Shown here in pieces: positions 16,668 through 24,719 of a stretch of DNA of 64,000 bases (positions are counted from its first letter, which is position 1; every line of letters begins with the position of its first letter). Origin of the DNA: G963556115 sp963667375 (GTDB taxonomy: Bacteria > Planctomycetota > SZUA-567); the NCBI GenBank assembly GCA_963667375.1, contig OY763323.1:2728001-2792000 (forward strand), in the 5' to 3' direction. Both the position numbers and the translations under genes were made by a program. The notes beneath the pieces are model-generated. The model was given only the letters and a program-made list of their open reading frames with translations, was not told where the DNA came from and did not search any database.

Positions 16668-17135
16668 TTATTTTTCACATTTAGAATTACAGGTTCTAAT
16701 ATCTTTGCCTTCACGATAGAATGTTTCAAAACCCTCGCGCCACATCTGTTCATTCTTGGGGCAGGACTTGATGTATTTTGACAGAGCTACAAACCGGTCA
16801 GCCACATCTTTACCGATAAAGTGCTCCATCTTGCAGGCGATCTCTTCTGCTTTTTGCTCTTTTACTCCGAGCAGGTCTTTCAAAAATGCTTTTATATTCT
16901 GGTGTTTATAGATTATCTGATTCGCAATTTCACGTCCTTTTTCAGTTAGTGTAATCGGTTTGTATTTTTTATAAACAATCAGGTCATATTCTGCAAGGTT
17001 TCTTAGCGCAACTGTTACCGAAGAGCGTTTGACCTCCATTTTGTCAGCGATATCATTTGAAAGCGCATAACCATCCTCGTCAGAGAGTTTGGCGATAACT
17101 TCTAGGTAGTTTTCAAGACTTGCTGAGATATCCAT
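16668..17135 (-). CDS. DtxR/MntR-family metal-dependent repressor
   Basis: A 155-residue regulator. An N-terminal winged helix (ALSNDIADKMEVKRSSVTVALRNL, about residues 22-45) is followed by the metal-binding dimer domain with YKHQNIKAFLKDLLGV and ACKMEHFI. The Cys-x2-Glu-His set corresponds to DtxR/IdeR metal ligands (Cys102, Glu105, His106) and favours Fe2+ over Mn2+. The FeoA-like SH3 domain of long DtxR proteins is absent; instead the tail has Cys residues (CPKN and CNSKCEK). It heads the feoA-feoB operon and presumably represses it when iron is sufficient. Confidence 0.92.
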   Translation of the reverse strand: MDISASLENYLEVIAKLSDEDGYALSNDIADKMEVKRSSVTVALRNLAEYDLIVYKKYKPITLTEKGREIANQIIYKHQNIKAFLKDLLGVKEQKAEEIACKMEHFIGKDVADRFVALSKYIKSCPKNEQMWREGFETFYREGKDIRTCNSKCEK

Positions 17136-17159
17136 AAGGTAACCTTTTACATAAGTTTG

Positions 17160-17173
17160 TTAGTTAAATCTAA
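17160..17173 (-). promoter_or_regulatory. Candidate DtxR-type operator
   Basis: The dyad TTAG-N6-CTAA overlaps the -10 of the dtxR-feoAB promoter. DtxR-family sites commonly have TTAG/CTAA half-sites, and the position would give iron-dependent autorepression. The inner bases are not perfectly symmetric. Confidence 0.55.
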
Positions 17174-17200
17174 TTTACTTAGAAGGCGGCCAAAAGTCAA
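17172..17200 (-). promoter_or_regulatory. Predicted promoter of the dtxR-feoA-feoB operon
   Basis: On the minus strand, TTGACT (17200-17195) is followed after exactly 17 nt by TAAATT (17177-17172). It lies about 37-65 nt upstream of the regulator's ATG and runs into the TTAG/CTAA dyad. Confidence 0.6.
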
Positions 17201-17248
17201 GTTAAAAATGTAAAAATTTATCGATTAATAGTAGATTTGGATTGTATC

Positions 17249-17263
17249 TCTAACTATGTTAGA
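17249..17263. promoter_or_regulatory. Palindrome upstream of the porin-like gene, possible second DtxR site
   Basis: TCTAAC-TAT-GTTAGA is a perfect 6-nt inverted repeat with a 3-nt spacer. It lies 121 nt upstream of the barrel gene at 17384 and shares the TTAG/CTAA half-site with the operator at 17160. It would place the outer-membrane protein under iron control, if it is bound. Confidence 0.4.
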
Positions 17264-17383
17264 CTTTCTTAAAAAATATGTGGTGTATTATATAAAATTT
17301 TTATTTAAGATTCTGCTTGAAAGGGGGATAGGTCAAATGTAAAATATCCGGTAGAAGTTGATGGCTGTTATAAAGGGTGAGTT

Positions 17384-18661
17384 TTGCAAAGTAGAACTGG
17401 TTTTAATGATTATTTGTGCCCCAAAAGTATTTTGGTGTTATCAATAATTATATTTTTCATAGTATTGAAGGGCCCATTTAGCGTGGGTGTTGCCGGAGAT
17501 GTCCAAGATATTTCCGGTGAGTTGTATGCGCTCAAGGATGAATTCCGCTCAGTTCAATCGGAAATAAAATTGTCTGTAGCGCCTAATAGTGTTGAGAATT
17601 TGCGTTCTGCCAGAGGTAACGCAACGGTCAGAATAGGGGGTGAGCTTTTTCTTGACTATATTGGAACTCTTTACTCTGGTGCTGGTGAAGATGATCTTGG
17701 TTATACCGGTAACTGGCAACTGCATAATACAAATTTGAGATTTGATTTTGACTTTGACTCAGATTTACGGGTGCAGGTAAAACTTGATCTCAGTGATTCG
17801 CCTTATCGTACTCAGTCCAGGGTGATGGAGGAGGCGCTAATGATCTGGGATTCAGTCTGCGGCGGACCCATAGGCTTATTCTTTGGTGTCGGTGAGGTGC
17901 CGTATGGTCAGGATCGTACCCTAGGTATAATTCAAAGTTATAATCACACGGAGGGTGATTACAGCAGTGAGGGACCTATTGTTTTAAGTGCCCCATATCT
18001 TGATAGCGTCAGTCGTGACAATATTATTTATCATCCAGGAGAGATAGATCGTGCGGTTATGGCAGGTTTTAATTATACCTGGCAGGATACCTTGAAGGTT
18101 GAGTTCGCATTTTTTCAGCCTGACAGTTGTGCAGATCAGATAGGAATTTATGAACGTCTTGCTGATGATGGTGATAGCGGTATGGGAAATTTTGCTGGTC
18201 GCATCTGGTGGAATACACCTATTGAGGGGTTGGTTGCGGAATTGTCGGGTGTGCGTAAGCACGATGTCCGTCGTGGGGATAATGGACTTTATGGGGCAGA
18301 TGCGGTTGAGGATGAGTATGCGGTCAGTATTGGTTTTGATTGGAATGTAAATTCTGAACTTGAGTTTTTTGCTGAGTATCAACATGGTTTTGACTGGGGC
18401 TTTATTGAAGGGTATAATACCGATACCGTCTCAACCGGGCTGTTATATGCTTTAACCGATAAATTTACCCTTGGTGGTATGGTTGAATGGCTGCATATAT
18501 CTGATCGGGGAGAAGAGACAGATCTGAATAAGTTTGTTATTCATGCTGGATATACATTTGCTAACGGTGTGTATTTTATTGCAGAGTATGGTGCAGAATT
18601 ATATAATTGGGATAGTGCTCTAAGTAATGTCTTTGCGGTGCGCAGCGGTATCCGGTTCTGA
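17384..18661 (+). CDS. Porin-like outer membrane beta-barrel protein
   Basis: A 425-residue protein. The TTG start at 17384 follows GGGTGAG. A signal peptide (ILVLSIIIFFIVLKGPFSVGVAG) leads to a short predicted coiled segment (LYALKDEFRSVQSEIKL) like the periplasmic stalks of several porins. A long series of alternating amphipathic strands follows. The protein ends in the aromatic pattern VFAVRSGIRF with terminal Phe, the signal for BAM-mediated insertion. The style resembles phosphate-selective OprO/P-type 16-strand porins, but substrate specificity cannot be assigned. It is transcribed divergently from the iron regulator. Confidence 0.75.
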   Translation: MQSRTGFNDYLCPKSILVLSIIIFFIVLKGPFSVGVAGDVQDISGELYALKDEFRSVQSEIKLSVAPNSVENLRSARGNATVRIGGELFLDYIGTLYSGAGEDDLGYTGNWQLHNTNLRFDFDFDSDLRVQVKLDLSDSPYRTQSRVMEEALMIWDSVCGGPIGLFFGVGEVPYGQDRTLGIIQSYNHTEGDYSSEGPIVLSAPYLDSVSRDNIIYHPGEIDRAVMAGFNYTWQDTLKVEFAFFQPDSCADQIGIYERLADDGDSGMGNFAGRIWWNTPIEGLVAELSGVRKHDVRRGDNGLYGADAVEDEYAVSIGFDWNVNSELEFFAEYQHGFDWGFIEGYNTDTVSTGLLYALTDKFTLGGMVEWLHISDRGEETDLNKFVIHAGYTFANGVYFIAEYGAELYNWDSALSNVFAVRSGIRF

Positions 18662-18713
18662 TCTCCGCCAACTCTTTTTCGTGGGCACTTAGGGTTTTAC
18701 TGAGGAGTAGGGT

Positions 18714-19409
18714 ATTAAGCTAAAAGATGTTATTTATACAATATTTCTAGTGCTGATTCTTGCAGCTCTGCTGCTTGGTGTGTATTATCGTTCGTATTTT
18801 TTCAGTCCTCAATATATTGCCGCGCGTATACCGGTTGCCGATTCCATTGTTTTTAATACCCAGCAGCATGCCAAAACAAATTCCCATACGGTTCATGATA
18901 TACGTCCACATGAAATTGCAGTATCTCCACCACCGAAGAAACAGTATTCACAACGTTATCTGGCAATTTTTGTCGGTAAGAAAATACTGGGTGCTATCGA
19001 AGATAAGAAATATGTTTTGGCATATTACAATATTAATCTGCCCCTAGATACTTCTAAAGGTAAAGCCGTAAAAGGTGATAAACTTGTTCCTTTTGGTGAC
19101 TATTATATTTTAAAACATGAATTACGCGGTAATTCAATGTTTCTGGTCTTGAATTATCCGAATATTAAGGATGCCGAGAGGGGGCTAAAATCTGGTATTA
19201 TCTCGCAGGAGCAGTATGAAAAAATTGTAAGTGCCGGTAAGCAAGGTAAGCTCCCTCCCTTTGACACACCTTTGGGTGGACCGATATTTATTCGCGGTGA
19301 TGGCGCACCCGGAATGCATACATCAGGGAACATCGGTATACCGCCAGAAGCAATGCGAAAGGTTTGGGAATTTGCCAAGAAGGGCACACCTGTCAGGATT
19401 GTGCCGTAA
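18714..19409 (+). CDS. L,D-transpeptidase (YkuD)-like membrane-anchored protein, catalytic motif lost
   Basis: The open frame contains a GTG at 18750, but that has no ribosome site. GAGGAG lies 6 nt before an ATT at 18714, which would give a basic start (KLKDVIYTIFLVLILAALLLG) typical of a membrane anchor. I therefore favour a non-canonical ATT start; the GTG start gives 219 aa. The C-terminal ~130 residues follow the YkuD fold order (AIFVGKKILGAIEDKKYVLAY, PFGDYYILKH, IFIRGDG, PPEAMRKVWEFAKKGTPVRI). The catalytic HG...S-x-G-C region reads RGDGAPGMHTSGNIGI, with the His replaced by Arg and no Cys. It is probably not a transpeptidase and may bind peptidoglycan. Confidence 0.7.
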   Translation: MKLKDVIYTIFLVLILAALLLGVYYRSYFFSPQYIAARIPVADSIVFNTQQHAKTNSHTVHDIRPHEIAVSPPPKKQYSQRYLAIFVGKKILGAIEDKKYVLAYYNINLPLDTSKGKAVKGDKLVPFGDYYILKHELRGNSMFLVLNYPNIKDAERGLKSGIISQEQYEKIVSAGKQGKLPPFDTPLGGPIFIRGDGAPGMHTSGNIGIPPEAMRKVWEFAKKGTPVRIVP

Positions 19410-19480
19410 GCATTAAATTTGCTTATTCATCTTGGGTGCTGTAATATAATTATCCAGTGGAATGCAGTTTTATTGAAAAC

Positions 19481-20242
19481 TTAAGGTTTATTTGCCAGGG
19501 CAGCAGCACCCAGTGCGCCCATTAGCTGTGCGCGTGGATCAACTAATATTTCTATCTTGAGCTCTTCTTCAAGAGCCAGACGCATGGCTTCATTTTGCGC
19601 AACTCCACCGGTGAAGTATAGTTTATCCTGTGGTGTCAATTTGACTTGGGCATATAGTCTGTTGATTCGCATGGCTATTGCCCGTAAGACCCCACGGAAT
19701 ATATTATTCATGGTTTCGCCTTTTGCGAGAAGACCAATTATCTCACTCTCAGCAAAGACAACACATGTTGAATTGATATTGATTTTTCGATCTGCGGAGT
19801 TATATAGCTCCAACATGGATTCATAACTTATATTGAACTTGTGGGCAATATTATCCAGAAAGCTTCCTGTACCAGCCGCACATTTATCATTCATCGCAAA
19901 TTCCAGTACATTTCCATCCTCTTTGAGATGAATTGCTTTACTGTCCTGTCCACCGATATCAATTATGCCCTGTGCCTGAGGGTGCAGGGTGTGAATGCCA
20001 TAGGCGTGGCAGGTTATTTCTGTGATACGTTTATCAGCTTTTTCGAATAATCCCCGTCCATACCCGGTCACATAAATTTTATCGACTGGTGTTCTTTCTG
20101 TGAGATAACGGATTATCTCATGACCTGATGCAACCGGTGAGGAACCGGTAGGAATAATTATACTGTCAATTATTTCATTGGTGTCTGTCAGTAAAATGCC
20201 TTTACTGGTTGTTGAACCGATATCAATACCTAGACTAGTCAT
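19481..20242 (-). CDS. BadF/BadG/HgdC-type ATPase, 2-hydroxyacyl-CoA dehydratase activator-like
   Basis: A 253-residue ASKHA-fold protein from ATG 20242, whose start overlaps the apbE stop in the same transcript. Motifs are GIDIGSTTSKGILL (phosphate 1), GIIDIGGQDSKAI (phosphate 2) and the two cluster-binding cysteines in NDKCAAGTGSFLD and STCVVFAESEI, which in HgdC bridge a [4Fe-4S] cluster across the dimer. Such 'archerases' use ATP to push an electron to a very low potential, activating 2-hydroxyacyl-CoA dehydratases, benzoyl-CoA reductase or double-cubane cluster proteins. No such partner is in the window. Its neighbours are Fe-S and flavin maturation genes. Confidence 0.88.
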   Translation of the reverse strand: MTSLGIDIGSTTSKGILLTDTNEIIDSIIIPTGSSPVASGHEIIRYLTERTPVDKIYVTGYGRGLFEKADKRITEITCHAYGIHTLHPQAQGIIDIGGQDSKAIHLKEDGNVLEFAMNDKCAAGTGSFLDNIAHKFNISYESMLELYNSADRKININSTCVVFAESEIIGLLAKGETMNNIFRGVLRAIAMRINRLYAQVKLTPQDKLYFTGGVAQNEAMRLALEEELKIEILVDPRAQLMGALGAAALANKP

Positions 20243-21347
20243 TTTCAAAGTCAACCTCAATACTGTTGGTGTCGGCTAATCCGCCTTTAATAATAACTTC
20301 ACTCAGGTTATCCAGCACCAGATAAGCATCGGTATCTGGAAAGAGTTTTAGCAGTTCTCGGGATTTATCGGTACCCAGAACCGTTATTGCAGTAGCCAGA
20401 GCATCAGCTACGGTGCAGGTGCGTTTAGTAACTACGGTTGCGGAAATTATACCGCCTGAGGTTGGATATCCGGTATGTGGATCGATTATATGTGAATAGC
20501 GCTTACCATTGACCATGAAGTATTTTTCATAATCTCCTGAAGTGGCAATGGATATATTGCCTTTGGTCTTCAGTCTTTTTATAATGCTGTTACTGCGGGG
20601 ATTTCTGATCCCGGTGGTCCAGATCTTTTCGTTTTCACCTATTATCTGCTGTGATTTAGATTTTATATCCGGTTCGCCGATTAATGTGATTTCACCACCG
20701 ATTTCAATGCTGGCGGTTTTTACGCCATTTTCTTTGAGCGTTTCAGCAAATATGCTTACTCCGAGTCCTTTGGCGATGCCGCCAAGATCCAGGATTACCT
20801 TGGAATTGGTTTTTGAAATGTACATTCCCTCGCGAATGAATTTTATCTTATCGAGACCACTGTTTTCAAGTGCCTGGCTGATGATAGCGTTATCAGGAAG
20901 GGCCTTGATATTTTGCTCTTTCCAGGGATAGATGTCGATGATGCTTCCTACTGCCGGGTCGAAAGCACCGCCAGAAAGAATATAAAAGCGTTTAGCTTCT
21001 ATTAATGCGCGCCAGGTAAGTGGATCAACTTTAATTTTCTCACCTGCTTTTGCCGAGTTGATCCGTGATATATCACTTTCTGGTATGTAACGACTTAGAA
21101 GAGCCTCCGCATGCTTTATTCGTGCGTAGGCTTCAGTAAATATCTCACTAGGTTTTTTCTTAAGAGTGCTATCAGGCAGGATGGTTACACAGCCATAGGT
21201 CCCCATTACAGTCCCGAATTGTTCCTGGAACAAATTACCGTTGTTATTCTCGGCAGTTTTTGAATAGTATAAGGCAACAATAACCAATAGTACAGTAACA
21301 ATCGGAACTGTATAGATATAGACTTTTTTATTTTTTAACAACTGCAT
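20235..21347 (-). CDS. apbE: FAD:protein FMN transferase (ApbE)
   Basis: A 370-residue ApbE. An N-terminal membrane anchor (VYIYTVPIVTVLLVIVALYY) without a lipobox Cys places the domain outside the cytoplasm. Family landmarks are FGTVMGTYGCVTI, DLGGIAKGLGVS, NPRSNSIIK, ISIATSGDYEKYF and RYSHIIDPHTGYPTSGG followed by a Asp/Thr metal-binding segment (ADALATAITVLG). It transfers FMN from FAD onto Thr/Ser of target proteins; RnfD (and RnfG elsewhere) are classical targets, and an Rnf cluster lies 4.5 kb away. It is 2 nt downstream of iscU and overlaps the BadF-like gene. Confidence 0.93.
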   Translation of the reverse strand: MQLLKNKKVYIYTVPIVTVLLVIVALYYSKTAENNNGNLFQEQFGTVMGTYGCVTILPDSTLKKKPSEIFTEAYARIKHAEALLSRYIPESDISRINSAKAGEKIKVDPLTWRALIEAKRFYILSGGAFDPAVGSIIDIYPWKEQNIKALPDNAIISQALENSGLDKIKFIREGMYISKTNSKVILDLGGIAKGLGVSIFAETLKENGVKTASIEIGGEITLIGEPDIKSKSQQIIGENEKIWTTGIRNPRSNSIIKRLKTKGNISIATSGDYEKYFMVNGKRYSHIIDPHTGYPTSGGIISATVVTKRTCTVADALATAITVLGTDKSRELLKLFPDTDAYLVLDNLSEVIIKGGLADTNSIEVDFEND

Positions 21348-21349
21348 TA

Positions 21350-21724
21350 TTACTCCGGATGCTTTGAGTAATAATCTTTAACCGCCGCATGCAGACCATC
21401 TGCGGCAAGATTTGAGCAGTGCATCTTTTCTGGGGGTAACCCTCCCAGTTCCTCTGCAACCTGCTCCCTGGTCAGAGCCATAGCTTCATCAAGACTCATG
21501 CCGATAGCCATTTCGGTGGTTACGCTGCTGGTAGCTATCGCAGCGCCACAACCCAAGGTCTTAAACTTGCAGTCAGTAATTTTACCTTCATCGACAGCTA
21601 TTGTGATTCTCATCATATCGCCGCAGGTTGGATTTCCGACTTCACCAATTCCTGCTGCGTTTTCAACTTCACCAACATTTTTTGGATTCTGGAAATGTTC
21701 CATGACAGCATCTGTATAATCCAT
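21350..21724 (-). CDS. iscU: IscU/NifU-type Fe-S cluster scaffold
   Basis: A 124-residue scaffold. It starts DYTDAVMEHFQNPKNVGEV, the family opening, and carries the three cluster-ligand cysteines in NPTCGD, TLGCGAAIATSS and MHCSNLAADGLH, plus the conserved Asp after the first Cys. It assembles [2Fe-2S]/[4Fe-4S] clusters with sulfur from the cysteine desulfurase encoded three genes upstream. The LPPEKMHCSNLA segment is of the NifU/IscU type and not the SufU type with its insertion. Two PilZ genes separate it from its usual partner. Confidence 0.94.
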   Translation of the reverse strand: MDYTDAVMEHFQNPKNVGEVENAAGIGEVGNPTCGDMMRITIAVDEGKITDCKFKTLGCGAAIATSSVTTEMAIGMSLDEAMALTREQVAEELGGLPPEKMHCSNLAADGLHAAVKDYYSKHPE

Positions 21725-21782
21725 AAATATCCCCTTTATATCTGTGCTATACCGCTAAGCGGTATTTTAGCAAATTGAATTG

Positions 21783-22136
21783 TTACTTCCAGGAAGGGAA
21801 GCCCCATTTCCTGATCAACCTTTTAATACTTTCTTTATTTTCAGTACTTATTTCTTTAATTTTACAACCCATAGCGTTGTAACTGGGATTTACATCCTGC
21901 TTGCACCAAACAATGTCGATAGTACAGGAAAAATCAGTTTCTTTGCGAAACTCATCAACCCAGTTGACAGTAGCTTTATAAATAGTTCCTTCTGCTATTG
22001 GATTGTCACCTACAATCAGAAAACCTTCTGTTGTAACGTCGATTATTCGCCCGATTTTTTTACCGGTATCTGTTTCTATGACCTCTGGAAAATAGACTAG
22101 GTTTTTTCGTTCAAGTTTCCGGTGCTGTTTTTCCAT
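21783..22136 (-). CDS. PilZ-domain protein (small)
   Basis: A 117-residue single-domain protein. The N-terminus HRKLERKNLVYFPEVI resembles the RxxxR c-di-GMP-binding element (RKLER), and GRIIDVTTEGFLIVG is the degenerate D/N-x-S-x-x-G strand motif of PilZ domains; Ser is Thr here. Members bind cyclic di-GMP or act as adaptors. It lies within the nifS-iscU operon, an unusual place for a PilZ protein. It starts ATG with a GGAG-like site; a 46-nt gap follows the larger PilZ gene. Confidence 0.75.
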   Translation of the reverse strand: MEKQHRKLERKNLVYFPEVIETDTGKKIGRIIDVTTEGFLIVGDNPIAEGTIYKATVNWVDEFRKETDFSCTIDIVWCKQDVNPSYNAMGCKIKEISTENKESIKRLIRKWGFPSWK

Positions 22137-22189
22137 GATAAAATTCTCCTGTTAAATTAGGAAAATCGAACAAGCTTCTGTTTGTCGAT

Positions 22190-23119
22190 TTATACTATGA
22201 TTTCTTCTTCAATATATGAGCTTACCAGCTGTTTAATAACATTATCAGTTGCGGTGTCGATCTTTAAAAATTCCATATTCAGAATGCTGCCGCCGCCATC
22301 ATCATTATGTTTTTTTCTGATGTTATTAACACCAGCAAAAACCGTGTGTTCTTCAGGACTGTCAGGAAGTATAAAGCTTATTATAGCCAGATCTCCCTGA
22401 TTAAAATCCAGGGGTGAACGTGTATGAATGGCACAGCCGCTGGCACTTATATCACGTATAGTCGATGGCAGTTCACCTTGAATTTTTCCTACCAGATCAA
22501 CTATCGGTATCGGTCCTATTATAACATTTCTGGGAATAATCGAGAACAATGCCGGCAATTCCCGGAAAATTCTCGCTTCTTTCCGCTTTGGGGTGATAAA
22601 CAGATCATAAGTATGCAGGTAGCTATAGCCCCGGATACCTTCATCATAAACCTCACTGAACTCAGAGGTAAATGACCAGCGCATGTCATTTATTTCAGCG
22701 ATAAACTGAGTTTTTTCTCCTTGAACCGGACTATATTTATGGTTCGGATCATTATTCAAAAAAATAGTAAAATCATCATTAGTGATATTAATAACGGTCG
22801 CATCATATTGCTCATCATAATTTGTTCGCTGAATTGTAACTCTTATTCCTTTAGGCAGATTATGTGTTGAATGAATGTCAGACGCATCAAGAGGACTGTC
22901 GTCAAAATATGAATAATTACTTGACTTGGTCTTCAGGTCTTTGATATCCAAGTGCGGAACAATATGCTCTTCCTTCCGCTTTTTAAAGAGATAATACAGT
23001 ATCACTCCCATTAGCAGAAAGAAGAAAATGATCCCGATTGCCTCTGCCGGGTTAGTTGATTTTACATCTAACCAGGGCAAAAAAGGCATTTCGGTTACAG
23101 CATCAGGATTATTATCCAT
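22190..23119 (-). CDS. Membrane-anchored PilZ-domain protein (YcgR-like layout)
   Basis: A 309-residue protein with one TM near the N-terminus (AIGIIFFFLLMGVILYYLF, residues 27-45) followed by a basic KKRKEE stop. A middle region of ~100 residues resembles YcgR-N/flagellar brake PilZN domains (GIRVTIQRTNYDEQYDATVINI). A C-terminal PilZ domain contains STIRDISASGCAIHTRS and FNQGDLAIISF. The RxxxR element before the DxSxxG strand is poorly conserved (RELPALFSIIPRNV), so nucleotide binding is uncertain. Its start overlaps the nifS stop by 8 nt, indicating tight translational coupling. Confidence 0.75.
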   Translation of the reverse strand: MDNNPDAVTEMPFLPWLDVKSTNPAEAIGIIFFFLLMGVILYYLFKKRKEEHIVPHLDIKDLKTKSSNYSYFDDSPLDASDIHSTHNLPKGIRVTIQRTNYDEQYDATVINITNDDFTIFLNNDPNHKYSPVQGEKTQFIAEINDMRWSFTSEFSEVYDEGIRGYSYLHTYDLFITPKRKEARIFRELPALFSIIPRNVIIGPIPIVDLVGKIQGELPSTIRDISASGCAIHTRSPLDFNQGDLAIISFILPDSPEEHTVFAGVNNIRKKHNDDGGGSILNMEFLKIDTATDNVIKQLVSSYIEEEIIV

Positions 23120-24296
23120 TCCAGGTTACACTCATTTGTCTTATGATTTCTATCTGTTTCGGCAGTATTTCAAGGACTTTGTCAATGTCTTTTTCAGTGG
23201 TATCTTTCCCAAGACTGAAACGTATGGAACCATGAGCATCTTCTTGCGGTATTCCCAGAGCTAGCAACACATGGGAGGGCTCAATACTGTCAGTTGAGCA
23301 TGCAGAACCGCTCGATACCTGAATTCCGAACATATCAAGACGGAGTAGAATCGCTTCACCTTCAGCACCGCAGAACCGGACATTCAGAATATTGGGGAGC
23401 TTTTCAGGAGCATTGCCATTTCGGTAAACCTTGGGTATAACCGTTTCAATACCATTCCAGAGCTTTTCAATGAGTTCTGCAGTACGGGATGAGTGCTCGG
23501 TAATATCGGATGCGGCAATTTCTGCAGCTTTACCCATTCCGACAATGCTCGCTACATTCAGAGTCCCGGCACGTCTGTGACCTTCCTGAGCTCCGCCATG
23601 AAGTAGTGGAATTATCTTGAGGCCTTTACGGGCATAGAGAATTCCAACGCCTTTAGGACCGTGAAATTTATGAGCCGATAAACTAAGAAAATCGACATCG
23701 AGTTCCTTTACATCAATTGTGATTTTCCCCGCAGCCTGTACCGCATCTGTATGAAACAGCACTCCGTGCTTGTGCGCAATGGATGCGAGTTTCTTGATAG
23801 GCTGAATACTTCCCACCTCGTTATTGGCAAACATTATTGAAACCAGAGCGACATCCGAATTTGTTAATGCAGCCTCAAGGTCATCTGGATTTACAACACC
23901 AGTGTTATCCACTGGAAGTATTGTGGTCTCAATTTCACCTTTTTTTTCAAGGTATTCCAGGGTCTCAAGAATAGCATGGTGCTCTATGGCTGAGGTTATG
24001 ATACGACGTTTTCCGGTTATCTCCGCAATTGTTTTGAGAATGGTATTATTGCTTTCAGTTGCACAGGAGGTGAAAATAATTTCACCACGTTTATCCTCAT
24101 CTTCAGGGATGTCGGCATTGATAAGTGCTGCGATCTGACGTCTGGCTTTGTTCACTGCAGTACGGGCAGTACGTCCGAGGCTGTAGTATTTAGAGGCAGG
24201 GTTGCCATAGTTTTCGCTAAGAAATGGGAGCATTGCATCAAGTACAGCTTTATCAATTCTGGTTGTAGCCGCATTGTCTAAATATATGTTATCCAT
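23112..24296 (-). CDS. nifS: Cysteine desulfurase (NifS/IscS family)
   Basis: A 394-residue PLP enzyme from ATG 24296 (MDNIYLDNAATTRID). An ATG six codons upstream has no ribosome site. Signature residues are the cofactor Lys in SLSAHKFHGPKGVG and the persulfide Cys in SSGSACSTDS, in the long mobile loop of class I desulfurases. It supplies sulfur to IscU for Fe-S assembly. It is the first gene of the minus-strand operon nifS-(PilZ)-(PilZ)-iscU-apbE-badF-like. The many Fe-S proteins in the window (RnfB, RnfC, ferredoxins) are plausible clients. Confidence 0.95.
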   Translation of the reverse strand: MDNIYLDNAATTRIDKAVLDAMLPFLSENYGNPASKYYSLGRTARTAVNKARRQIAALINADIPEDEDKRGEIIFTSCATESNNTILKTIAEITGKRRIITSAIEHHAILETLEYLEKKGEIETTILPVDNTGVVNPDDLEAALTNSDVALVSIMFANNEVGSIQPIKKLASIAHKHGVLFHTDAVQAAGKITIDVKELDVDFLSLSAHKFHGPKGVGILYARKGLKIIPLLHGGAQEGHRRAGTLNVASIVGMGKAAEIAASDITEHSSRTAELIEKLWNGIETVIPKVYRNGNAPEKLPNILNVRFCGAEGEAILLRLDMFGIQVSSGSACSTDSIEPSHVLLALGIPQEDAHGSIRFSLGKDTTEKDIDKVLEILPKQIEIIRQMSVTWNG

Positions 24297-24713
24297 AATG
24301 ATCTGGCCTTTCATAATAATATGAGATTAAATTGCAGGTGTAAAATTATAAATAACCTGCGTTTTCAATTACAATCGTTATAATTTATTATAAAAAAAGA
24401 TGAGCTATCTTAAAAGAATAAAGATTTATTTTTTGAAAAAATATGCTTAAAAACTACTTGAAGTATTTGGTGTTGTTATTTCTTAATATTACCATAGGCC
24501 TTACAAAATAGTATTATTCAGGGCTTAAAGCCCGATTATTTGAAGATTAGAAAAAGAGAATATGTAAAGTACAAATTTACTTATTTCTGTATGTATTGAG
24601 ATTATATTGACATGTGTATAAAAATAACTTAAAATTTTTAGGTTGAACGAGATATCTTTGGTACTGTATACTGGATGCGATTTTCGAATTGTTGTGATAT
24701 ATGATAGGTATAA
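24297..24713. other. AT-rich intergenic region between divergent operons
   Basis: About 415 nt without a credible gene. It holds the divergent control regions of the nifS operon and the gene at 24720. A 13-nt palindrome GGGCTTAAAGCCC lies at 24521-24533, and a near-consensus promoter lies at 24607-24635. No structured RNA was recognised. Confidence 0.5.
24607..24635 (+). promoter_or_regulatory. Strong predicted sigma70 promoter
   Basis: TTGACA at 24607-24612, a 17-nt spacer and TAAAAT at 24630-24635. It is a full -35 match and 5/6 at -10. It drives the hypothetical gene at 24720 and possibly the Rnf cluster beyond, leaving an 80-nt leader. Confidence 0.68.
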
Positions 24714-24719
24714 TTGCAG

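Noticed and set aside
24521..24533. GGGCTTAAAGCCC palindrome as a terminator
   Set aside because: A single-base loop cannot form a hairpin and no T-tract follows; at most it is an operator-like site.
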